Shown: positions 45,174 through 60,584 of the stretch, one piece after another
Position numbering within the stretch: the stretch's first letter is position 1
How the letters are laid out: each line of letters starts with the position of its first letter
Made by a program: the position numbers and the translations under genes
Assembly: GCF_008831285.2 (NCBI RefSeq)
Contig: NC_045146.1
Coordinates: 6,952,972 to 7,016,971 of the forward strand
DNA length: 64,000 nucleotides
Source: Nymphaea colorata
Lineage: Eukaryota; Streptophyta; Magnoliopsida; Nymphaeales; Nymphaeaceae
Direction of reading: 5' to 3'
Notes under the pieces: generated by a model
Told to the model about the DNA's origin: nothing
Database searches by the model: none
The model's input: the letters and a program-made list of their open reading frames with translations, nothing else

Positions 45174-46060
45174 TCGGAAGGTGTGCCCAAAACTTTACCT
45201 GGTGTTCCCAATCTCAAAATAGTCTGATCAAATGATTGGTTGATCAAAACAATGTAATGGCTGTGGTCCACATAATTTATTTAATAAATAACAAATTTTG
45301 GATCACCTCATCTCAATGCATGAAAATTAACGCCTCCCAAGGCGTTAAAATATGATGTATAGAAAGCCAATCTTTTATTTCTACTTCTTAAAAGTATGAC
45401 CTAAGAAATGATTTTTGACAAAAGAATTGTGTCGTGCCTATCCATAACATCAGATTATGTAAAAGAAATGAACGAACTTTAGGCACCAACATATATATAT
45501 TATATTCTTTGTTCTACTGTAATGCAATATATATATCTGCAGCATGCAAGTTACTGTTTATACACCTGTCTTATGTTCTGAGTCAAGTCTTGAATGTTAA
45601 TTGTTGTGCTTCACATATGTCTAATTTTATCGCCACACTGTAATCTCATTTTCCTAAAACTAGTTCTTTAACCTTTTGCACCAACTAGACATTTGACTAC
45701 ATTGGGAGCGATCAAGGAGACTTATTCTTGAATACCTGCAAAGAATTTCAGTCCATACCTAAAACTCTCTCTACATGCAGTAGAACGGAGAAACGGCGCC
45801 AGCTGTTTAAACACAAGCATATCTATAGCAACACATGGGCCCATCAGACCCACAAAGGACCTCCAGTTGGCCTGATATTGAGAAAGAGAAAGCATGGAGA
45901 GTGCCAAATTGGTAGGTGGTCCGCAATATACATCACAAAGTTAAAAGATGATATTTCATAGTTTTCTTCCTGCCAATCATCATCTCACTCAAATGAAGAC
46001 TAAAGGGCGGCAAGCAGCATGCTGTACCTGCAAATAATTGTGGGAGTATGATCCTTTCAG
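44351..46060. other. intergenic, no supported gene
   Basis: AT-rich; contains the compound microsatellite at 45115-45172. No recognised domain. Confidence 0.3.
45115..45172. repeat. compound microsatellite (TA)n(GA)n
   Basis: About 38 bp of alternating AT followed by about 20 bp of AG, like the tract at 43331-43390. Confidence 0.95.
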
Positions 46061-46996
46061 GTGTATGATCCGGTCACAGGCGGTGTTATTTGTCATGGAG
46101 TCAAATGTGTTATTAAAGAAGGGCATAAGAGCTTCCCTAGCGGCCATACTTCCTGTAGTATTTCCTTCCTTCCCTCAGATGTCTCATGCTCCTCTCTTTT
46201 TCTTGTTCATGTCAATCAAGTGTTACAACTTGTGTCTAACATAGTTACAATTTGTATATTGCAACTCCTATAGTCATCTTGCTTATTGTAGATCTTGCCA
46301 CTTTTTAAGTATTAGTAAAAGAATGAAGTGGAATACTTGAGAAGTCAAGATGAATTCATAGGATAAGGAAAATCTGGGAGACGGTATGACGGTCCTCAAA
46401 AGTATAGTTACATGATTTCCATTTTTTTTATAAATGGAACACATTGAGATGTTTCCTTCAGATGTTTTGGAAACTACGTATATCTAAAGTGTGGTACACT
46501 TGTGAGATTTAGGGGAAAAATACTGATGTTCCATAAGACCTCTCGGTATGTCTTTTACTAAAATATAGAAATATATATTTGGAGTTTGAGGTTAGAAATC
46601 CGATTTAATTGTTATTACTAGAGGGCATAAATTTTTGAGGAAGCATTGTCATTGTTCTGCACACAAAAACACATTTCTTACTGCAACATTTGTTAGGACT
46701 ATAGTTTCAGCTTCTGGAAGCCTTTATGATATTATTTTTCTTCCACCAGATGATGATCTTGCTATGCATGTAGAGATGGTTAGTTGTAGCCTTGTAGGTC
46801 TAATAAGATGCTACCCATCAGCGCATATTTGAATATATTTGCAGGTTCATTCTCTGGGTTAGGATTCCTTTTTTTTATATCTATCTGGAAAACTTAAAGC
46901 CTTTGATCAGTAAGGTCATGTGGCAAAGCTTTGCATTGTCTTCCTGCCCTTACTTCTTGCAGCTCTTGTTGGAACTTCTCGAGTAGATGACTATTG
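46061..46996 (+). pseudogene. lipid phosphate phosphatase (PAP2) fragment
   Basis: LPPs dephosphorylate phosphatidic acid in membranes. The exon at 46061-46154, after a TTTCAG acceptor, encodes [13 protein letters not shown] and [14 protein letters not shown], which is the second PAP2 phosphatase motif. A block at 46845-46996, after a TTGCAG acceptor, encodes [37 protein letters not shown] and [10 protein letters not shown], the third motif with its catalytic His. Between them are about 690 bp. The second block needs a one-base shift at a T8 run (46869-46876) and has an in-frame stop after FDQ. The splice junction bases are also off by one. The N-terminal membrane segments are absent. A decayed fragment. 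Confidence 0.75.
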
Positions 46997-49900
46997 GCAT
47001 CATATGAATGTCTGAATGAAATCACCAGTTAACTGTGCATTGTCATATAATTCCTTTCATAAATAAAATAGATCTCCAAGCTTAAAGCAAAAAACAGAAA
47101 TGAGATATAATATATATGATATGTCTACGTGTGTGCATGTTTGTGAGAATGTTCATTTTGTTCTTTTGTCTGCTTGAATTGGACATATGGTATAATGATC
47201 TTAAAGTATGGCTTAGATATAATATATTAGATATTTCTGAAAATTTCAGAAATGAGATAAGTTTGAAGCGAACCCATTTTGTTTGATTTGTTCCATTTCA
47301 AGGTGGATCATGCTCATGGCTTGAGTAGATCCATTCTTTGGTGGAACAGTTTCGGCAAAGTCGTGAGGTCCAATCCATTACATTCAAAAAAACATCCATG
47401 CTTCATTCCTCCCTCTCTCTCTCTCTTTACATTCATTCATATAATTACATAGATGAAAGAATGACATTTTTGCCCAAACCAAGGTAGCATTCCTCCAATG
47501 TTTCATGAAGGGAACTTCTTAAATCAGATTTTGAAAACGTCATTTCTGATTTTTGAGAAGAAGAGAATTTTGTTCGAATAGGTTTGAATGATCGTGGAAA
47601 TGCATGCACATATGCATTAGCATGTACATTGTCTTCGTATTAACCCCGCTGGACATCATTTTCAGCTTTTAAAAATAGAAGATATCCCAGCCCAGACCGA
47701 TGATTCAGGCAATTTCCATTCGTCAATCATATGAAGAGGCATGAATAGAATATCCATCATTTTCAGCAAGGTAATGCTTAGAAAAATGTCACAAATTGTA
47801 GAGATTAGAATGATCAAAATCATGCATGAGGGTTTCTGTTTTAGAGCAGCAAAAGAGAGGAACCATTCTTGAGTTAAATGGCTTGGTGAAGACCTCAAAC
47901 CATAAGATTGATTAAGATCTTCACCATGGTGACGAATCACCAACAGAAATCAAGTTGATGGTTTTAATTGAAAAACAGAAATGAAAGCCCTTGATTTGGG
48001 TGTTAGGATGTTAAAAACGAATGGTATTTATTTTGACTTGGTAGGAAGAGGTGTCAGCCTTACAAAGGCTACTGCAAAGCAGGCCCTTGGTGGAGTCATT
48101 TTGCCCCTGTTAGCAGCCAGCCACTTTGGGGCTGCTAATTGAGGCTTGATAATCGTTCTTTTTGAAAAAAATTATGCATGCATATCAATATAATTAATTT
48201 CATGCAAGTTAGGGAGGTTACCGACCTGATTTGCTGAAATCTTGAAGTGTAGTTGAGCATGAATTGCAGAACAGGATGCCAAGTTGCACTGAATGTTGTG
48301 GCTAGAATCAACTCAAGCGAAGGGCAGCTGATGAGTTGAATAGCCTGCCTTGGTGGAGTCTAATTTGAAAACTCTTTGAGCAAGTGATTGGGTAGGCTGA
48401 AACGCCTAGGATGGGGAAGCGACTTAGGCTGAGTTGGTTTGAGTAGAAACACCAAGGCTGGACCTGGCTGGGTTGTGATGCCTTGAATGGGGGCGCCTAG
48501 GCTGAACCAAGCTGCTGCCTAAAGTCGGTTGGGGCCAAGTTGAAGATACCTACATCAAGTGCGCCTTGGTGGAGGCGATTGGGTAGAGAGTTGAGGTGTT
48601 GGGCCAAGCTTTGGGCTGATGGAGAGGATGGCTGGAGGAGTTGATGCCCATGGTTGAAGTGCCTGCTTGTGACTACTAGGACCTAGAGCAAGGCAGCTCA
48701 AGAGAGCTTGAGAGAATGGCGTGGAGGCTTGAGGGGAGATTGAGAGACATCTCAAGGGGGGGAGTGAGGCGGGAGCTAGTTATGATTCAAATGAGAAAGA
48801 AAAAGAACGGAGAATTCCCCTTCCAATTGTTCCATTCTTGGAACCAGCGAGGGGGACTTCCAAATGGGCTGTCCCATTTTTTCAATTTTAAAAATACTTG
48901 TTCAAATTCCTTGAATTTGAAATTAGTGAGGGGGGAGTAAGTCTTTTTGGACTTTTCCTCTTGCATTTTCAGAAATTCTAGATGAAGATGAAAAAAGATG
49001 TATTCTTTAAATGCCTCTTCGGTTTTTCACTATTTTGAAAAACCTATTAGTTTATTTAGAAAATTTTTAAATAGAGTGTGAACACTGGAGCTACTTTTTG
49101 TTTGATTGGTCTAGATCATTGCTGATCTAGTATCGAGCGCTTTGGCATGGCACGTCAAGGACCCGAGGTTGAAAGAGTCTTTCGACTCACTTGAATTGAG
49201 AATGGATTAACTCGATTGTGTTTTATCCTAGTTAAATCCGGATTAGGATTCTTGTGAATTGTTTTTCTAAATAGTTTTTTTAGGAAACTTAAGGAAACTG
49301 TCACTCTAGGCGATCCATTCCTAGATTTTTCTAGAGAGAGAAAGAGAGAGAGTCACACCAACTTATTTTTCTTTCTTCATGTTGGATGAGATTTTAATTC
49401 TCACTAATGAGAATTTTAGTCTTGATTGAAAATTTAAGTTTTAGATCTTGATTTGCATCGATCTCAAACTTAATCTTAGAATTTTGCCTAAATTTGACAA
49501 AAATCTTAATTTTTAGAATCCGTTAAATTTTTTGAGGTGGTTCTTAGACTCAGATCTAGAATCAAATTAGGCGGACATCAACTATGGTCCAAGAATTTTC
49601 TTGAAATTTTTCAAAAGTAACATTGAGAAAATTTTGGGAAAATTTGAGATGTAAACAATTGGAAAGCCTTCCAAGACAGTTCCTGGCTGCATGGTTTGGA
49701 GTCTTTGGGTTCTACAGGAGATCAATTATCTGTGTGGTATGGCATATGAATTCTACTTTTCTATTGCCCTCTAAACTGAAAGATGCAACCTTTTGAGAGA
49801 TAATAGCGTGAAGGGTGACTGCTTATTGTTTTTAATGTATGCGAAGAGAAGAAATATAGAACATTTAGTTGTTCATTTCAAATAGTGGTATATCATATTC

Positions 49901-50757
49901 TGAATGGTATTACAAATTGTGGAAGTATTTACTCTGCTCTGGAGATCTGAACCCTTCTAAGCTCAAACACATTACCTTTTCCTTTTTCCTAGAAACTAAA
50001 AACTAAAAAGCCTAAGAAATTGGTTTCAAAAAAAAAAAACATGTAGCTATAGGATTTTGTAGAGTTAAAACACCAAAATGTAAAGCATCAAAATATGGGT
50101 GCTAGATGCATGCATCAGAGAAGAAATCTATCATGTTCATTAAGATAACTTAGCACAGAAGCCAACTATTGGTAGGCTTCTATTTTCCGAATAAGAGAAC
50201 ATGCATGAGATTACTTCTATAGAAAAGCGACTTGGGTATGAGATCAACTAATATTTTTCTACTGGATTGTTCTTCAAATGTTGGAGTTAGGATTTTATGA
50301 GGCTTCAAATTTTCTATGTTCTAATTTGAAATTTAACATAAATTATTATATCTGCTTATGTATGGTAGTGATAGGATTTTATGTTCGTTGGCATGCATTA
50401 CTGGAAAATTGAGTACACATTCAGTTCTTCTGAATGTTTTAGCATGATGTTTCAAATGTTTCAGCATGTTCTTCTGAAGGTAGACCATTTATCTCTCATC
50501 AACATTATCACAGGCCTTGCTAGATTTTGCAACAAGCTAGCTGTGTTATCTCAAGAAACAAGTTTGTTATAACATCTGAAATGGTGTCTAAGAAGAAGTT
50601 AGTTACATTTGTTGATCAGATGGCAAAATAGCTCTTTTGTGGTCCTTTTTTCACTTCAATTGTAGCTTTTAGCAATTTTCATTGTACTTTCTATAGGTAC
50701 TTTCTTGCTTTTTGGAGTGTATACCATGATTACTTTTTTCCATTTTATTATCATCAG
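46997..50757. other. intergenic, no supported gene
   Basis: No recognised domain. 48290-48940 has a GGTTGGGCTGAGTTG-type repetitive composition. 47943-47662 on the minus strand is an open frame with no known motif. 49330-49350 is a short GA tract. Confidence 0.3.
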
Positions 50758-50872
50758 TGATAATTGTATGTTTGGCTCCATTAGCAGTAGGATCTGGTGT
50801 ACCAGAGGTCAAGTCTTACCTCAATGCTGTAGATGCACTAGGTACCCTTGGCTTGTGAACCCTGTTTGCAAA
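50758..50872 (+). pseudogene. CLC chloride/anion channel exon fragment
   Basis: A block bounded by a CATCAG acceptor and a GTAAG donor encodes APLAVGSGVPEVKSYLN, then DALGTLGL, a TGA stop (50856-50858), and TLFAK. GSGIPEVK-YLNG is the first anion-selectivity motif of plant CLC transporters (vacuolar or Golgi anion/proton exchangers). The stop falls where CLC-d-type proteins have an arginine, so a CGA to TGA change is inferred. No flanking CLC exon was found. It is a single exon of a dead copy. Confidence 0.7.
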
Positions 50873-51740
50873 GTAAGTTTGGAGATAGATAAGTTGATAA
50901 CTCTTAAATTAGTGTAAAGTAATTTTTCTATTTGTTTTCTTATATATTGTTGTCCTTTCAAAGTGAAAAATGGTTATCTTCACTTGCAGATAAATGCACC
51001 ATTTTCATTAATTGAGGCAATTTCTTATTTAAATTTACAAAAAGTGACAAAACTTTGAGACTTTGCTGGGCTAATTATTTTCCCACCGCAAGTACCCACG
51101 CCGACAAAGCCTATTCTTTCGTTTTCTTCACGTTCTCCACTGAAAATTGCATCTTAATGTACAGATATCCTTGTCTACTGGCCCTTTATTGCTGTTTATG
51201 GCCACTTAAGGGTATTCCAATCTTGATTTTGCTCCATATTCTGCAACATGACTAATTTAGTCCAAGTGTATTTTTTCTTTTGGGGCTGAGAAAAGACACC
51301 CTTTATATTCCTTATGATGAAGGGTATCAGAGGCACCCTACATTAACAAAAGAAGAAATTCGTTCTGAGGTGTTGTGATGGGTCAACATATTGTCAGATA
51401 TGCATGTGTTCTCCTCTTGAGCCTTGACTGGGTTGTAGCTTCAAATATTGGGTGTCTTAGAAGGTTTGATTTTTCTAGTCTTGGTTGTGCATCTCTCCTT
51501 GAAATCTGGTACTGAATTATTATGGTTTGTCATGCCCACTGGAAAAGATGAGAAGCAACCAAATAGCACATTCTTAATTCAAGTATTGCGTATGTCACTT
51601 GACTAAGCTTTAACAGAAGCTCTGTAATTTTATGAGTTTCCTCAATGTGGTCTATCGTGAAAAGATTTGTTAAGCTATTCATGTTGTAGAATCATTCACA
51701 TAATCACTCTGCCGTGTATCCAAACAGAGGGTTTCTTTAA
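50873..51740. other. intergenic between CLC and sucrose synthase fragments
   Basis: No recognised domain. It may be intron-derived or rearranged DNA. Confidence 0.3.
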
Positions 51741-52210
51741 GACACAGGTAAGCCAATTATCTTCTCGATGGCAAGACTTGACATAGTGAAGAACATGACT
51801 GGACTAACCGAGTGGCATGGAAAGAACAGAAGGCTAAGGAACCTTGTCAAATCAAAAGATAGAGGGGAAATTAGTAAATTAAAGAAAAATTATTTCATCA
51901 TTGAAAAGTACCAACTGAAAGGCCAAATCAGATGGATAGCAGCATAGAATGATCGCTACAGGAATGGTGAACTGTATCGCTGCATTGTTGATGCCAAGGG
52001 AGCATTTATTTAGGTCCGGCGACAATCGATCCACCCCACCCTTCCCTCTCTATTTATGCATGTGTGTGTTTTGTGTGAGTGTGTGTGAGTGTGTGTTGTT
52101 GTTTATAGCTCACTTAACTTGTTCTCTGTACCAGCTTGCTCTGTGTGAAGCTTTTGGCCTGACAGGGATTGAAGCAACAACTTATGGAGTGCCAACATGT
52201 CATGGACTTT
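51741..52210 (+). pseudogene. sucrose synthase fragment with two stops
   Basis: Sucrose synthase converts sucrose and UDP to UDP-glucose and fructose. The exon at 51741-52013 encodes [25 protein letters not shown], then [16 protein letters not shown], a TAG, NDRYRNGELYR and DAKGAFI, and a TAG (52011-52013) directly before a GT. An intron (52014-52134, ending CTGTACCAG) leads to the exon from 52135, encoding LALCEAFGLTGIEATTYGVPTCHG. These are the glycosyltransferase-B C-terminal domain blocks around the conserved EAFGLT motif. Both TAGs stand at Gln positions. Upstream and downstream exons are missing. Confidence 0.8.
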
Positions 52211-52339
52211 CTTACCACACAGTTAAAAAGCCTGTTTATGTGTGCTGGCATAATTTTTGTGTATAATGACTCTCCCTCTTATTTTCTCTATATGCCAATT
52301 GGTTTGATTATATATTATTTTGAGATTTGTACAAGGGAT

Positions 52340-52485
52340 CTGTACCGGTGATGTCAAAATCACCACTATAGCATTTCTTGTCGGTGTCTGCAGGGGTGAT
52401 GAAAGCGGGGACCAAAGTCGCTGGTGTAGATCTATACTGGTGTCTATACCGGTGAAGTGATCACCGCTATAGGCCGTCTTTTTTT
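52340..52485. repeat. inverted short repeats, possible CACTA subterminal region
   Basis: ACCGGTGA, TCACCACTATAG, GATCACCGCTATAGG and GTCTATACCGGTGA recur in both orientations within about 140 bp. Such clusters are typical of the subterminal regions of CACTA transposons, but no CACTA terminus was seen. Confidence 0.3.
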
Positions 52486-52660
52486 TTTTTTTTGGGTACT
52501 GTGCTCTTCTATTTGCAGACACAGAACTTGGCAGCACATTGGTCATCTAATTAAAGAAACTATTCAAAGCTTAAAGCAGCTAGTGACTGAGTATCACCCC
52601 CTTATCTTCAAGTGTTGTCATGATCTTTCAACAATTGTAATTTGTTTCTTTGCTCTTGGA

Positions 52661-53829
52661 TAAGGCTGCACACGAGCCGAGTCGAGCTCGAGCCCGAGCT
52701 TGAGCTTGCCCAGCTTCTCGACTCAGCTCACAGAGCTCGAGCTCAAACTCGAGTCGAGCTCCCTCACACAAGCTCGAGCTCAACTCGATTATAGAGTCGA
52801 GCTCGAACTCAACTTGATTAATTCATTTATGTCTTGTTTTTTTTAAACTTGTTTATGTCAACTCGTTTAACTCATTTCCAACACCAAAACAAATTCTATG
52901 GTACAACTAAAAGGGCAAAATGCAAGCAAACAAAATCCACCATGAAAACCAATTATATGCCCAAGCACCAATTCAAGCGCAACCAGGAAGATGTCTCAAA
53001 CAAAATGAAATTTAAAGAAGAGATTGATTACTGCTTTGCGAGTTTCTTGATCAATGCCATCGGCTTCCTCTTCAAACCTCTCTAGAACCTACACATTAGT
53101 CAAAAAGATGGAAACCATATAAAAGAGAGAGAGAGAGGGGAGGATGGAAAACAGAGTGCGAGAGATACGCACCGTCTTCGAGCCCGAGCATGAAAGAGTT
53201 TGATGAGCTCCTTAGTGGGCATGTCAAGGAGGGCATCCAGATCAACTCCCCTGAAACTGAACTTCTTGAACGTCCTCCTCTTCATCTGTCTACCGGTGAC
53301 CTTCGTCTCGACATCCACCTGCAAAAAAAAGCCCTAAATGTATATCGGCAGAGCTTCAAAAGAATGCTAGGTTTTCAGGGAAAGGCAAGAATAGAGACTA
53401 ACCAGTATATTGGCCGGACTCTGCCGGATGGATGGTGGTGATCATGGGCGGCGGTGAGTCGGTGTGAGTGGTAGAGAGGAGAGAGAGCGACGGTGAGTCG
53501 GTGAGGCTATGGGCGGTAGAAATGAGAGAGAGACAGAGGGAGAAGTCGAAACGAAAATGTTAAAAATGAAAACAGAATAAACAAAAAAGTTTAACCTAAA
53601 TCAGTGAATCGGTTTTGGCGGCTCGGTGAACTGGTTCATGTAATTAAGCGAAATGATTTTTAGTAATCTAGCCGAGCCGAGCATAAACAAGTCGAGTTCT
53701 TACAACTCGAACTCAACTCGTTTAATGTTTCAAGTATAAGTTTAAACTCGAGCTCAGCTCGTTTATAAATGAGTTGAGCTCGAGTCGTCGAGTCGAGCCC
53801 GAGTTGACTTGACTCGTTGTGCAACCCTA
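52661..53829. mobile_element. hAT-like non-autonomous element carrying RPS15 exons
   Basis: The left end TAAGGCTGCACACGAG (52661-52676) pairs with the reverse complement of the right end, TAGGGTTGCACAACGAG (53829-53813). Both ends continue into GAGTCGAGCTCGAG-type repeats for over 100 bp. Flanks CTCTTGGA (52653-52660) and TTCTTAGA (53830-53837) are a 6/8 match, as for an old 8-bp hAT target duplication. The interior has no transposase but carries a piece of a cytosolic ribosomal protein S15 gene on the minus strand. The superfamily call is inferred from the ends and the duplication length. Confidence 0.6.
53032..53318 (-). pseudogene. RPS15: captured ribosomal protein S15 (uS19) exons
   Basis: uS19 is a 40S subunit head protein. 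Minus-strand exon 53318-53173, after a GCAG acceptor, encodes [26 protein letters not shown] and [14 protein letters not shown], and ends at a GTGCGT donor. The next exon, 53088-53032, after a TAG acceptor, encodes F, a TAG stop in place of Gln, then RGLKRKPMALIKKL, and ends near CA/GTAA. Exon order, phases and both introns are kept, so the source was genomic DNA and not mRNA. The rest of the roughly 150-residue protein (from EAPPGEKP on) is absent. It lies wholly inside the hAT-like element. Confidence 0.85.
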
Positions 53830-53989
53830 TTCTTAGATGATAACCTTGTAGTTCAAGATTTTTACAGTCATAGTTTTTTGAAAATTTCACATATGTCACC
53901 ATTTACCAAATAGAATTATAAGCATATCTTCCTTGTAAATTTCCTTTTCTGATTCTTGCAATATGTTTTGCTGTTTTCTGAACCACTAG

Positions 53990-54106
53990 GTTGTCATTTA
54001 TCACAAAATATCGGCTATGGAAGCTGCTCTAAATGCATAGGACATGCTACCAGGAAACATTGGAAGCCATGACTTGCCATTCTTTATTGAGGAAATGCTC
54101 ATGAAG
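53990..54106 (+). pseudogene. unrecognised exon with one internal stop
   Basis: A block between an AG (CCACTAG) and a GT (ATGAAG/GTTCC) reads VVIYHKISAMEAALNA, a TAG (54038-54040), then DMLPGNIGSHDLPFFIEEML. It is protein-like, with an intact frame and splice-like borders. I do not recognise the family. The stop would be a Gln codon before decay. Confidence 0.4.
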
Positions 54107-54187
54107 GTTCCTTTTTATTGACATTTATGTATTTTTTAATATATAAATGATATTTTCCAATAACACAAACTTCCTTTTTTGTGTTAA

Positions 54188-54190
54188 TGG

Positions 54191-54224
<34 letters not shown>

Positions 54225-54257
54225 CACACATGTGCGCGTACACACACACACACACAA
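54188..54257. repeat. (TC)n followed by (CA)n microsatellites
   Basis: (TC) from about 54192 to 54221, then CACACACATGTGCGCG and CA repeats to about 54257. Confidence 0.9.
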
Positions 54258-54259
54258 AT

Positions 54260-54553
54260 GTAGGAATGGTTGCTAAAAACTATTCCTACAAGTAAGAAAA
54301 GTTTAGGAACAGTCACAATATTGTTCCTATATGTGGTTTAATGTCTTTGTAGAAATTTGATTTTTTAGGAATATGAATTTTCATTTGTAGGAACACAACT
54401 GTAAAACGTTCCTAATAAATTTCTTATTACGAATAGTAAAAAAAAAAGGTTCCTAAAGGTATTTTGTCACAGTACGTGTAGGAATGGTGGAATGACCATT
54501 CCTAATGATTTTTAGAACCATTTTTGGCCATTCCTAAAAGTGATATGTTATTG
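54260..54553. mobile_element. CACTA-like subterminal repeat region
   Basis: TAGGAATGGTT / AACTATTCCTA and GTAGGAATGGT / ACCATTCCTA form hairpins at 54261-54290 and 54479-54513, and several other GGAAC or GTTCCTA motifs lie between. This is the usual layout of CACTA subterminal repeats. The possible outer end ...TATTGTG near 54553 is imperfect. Confidence 0.35.
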
Positions 54554-54588
54554 TGCAACCTCCTGGTTATAATTATAAAAATAAAATA

Positions 54589-54590
<2 letters not shown>

Positions 54591-54673
<83 letters not shown>
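54591..54673. repeat. (AT)n microsatellite, about 83 bp
   Basis: Pure alternating AT. Confidence 0.95.
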
Positions 54674-54676
<3 letters not shown>

Positions 54677-55072
54677 CGGTCCGGCCCACCCAAAATTTTT
54701 TGGGCTGGCCTGAGTCCCATTTTGAGGCCAAGGCCCATGTCGGGCAGGTAGCTGGAAGCAAGTTGGATACTTGGCCCAATGCCATCCTTATACACAAGCA
54801 TGCATATATTACATGTGGGTTGATGTAGCATGCTTCTTTGCTAGGCTCTGTTTCTTTATTGAAATAATGATTAAAATCTATCTTGCCTCTTGAACTAATT
54901 AGATGTTGTTATAAAAGCTATGTTGTTAAATACGATGAGGTGAAGCGAGACATTGAGTTTGTCATGAGGGAAGCATAAGCCTTAAGGCCTCAAAGCGTTT
55001 GGGTTCCATTCATGAAAGGTAAAAAGGTAATGAGCTGAAGGAATGGTTGAACTAGAAGTTGAAGCAACTTGG

Positions 55073-60584
<5,512 letters not shown>

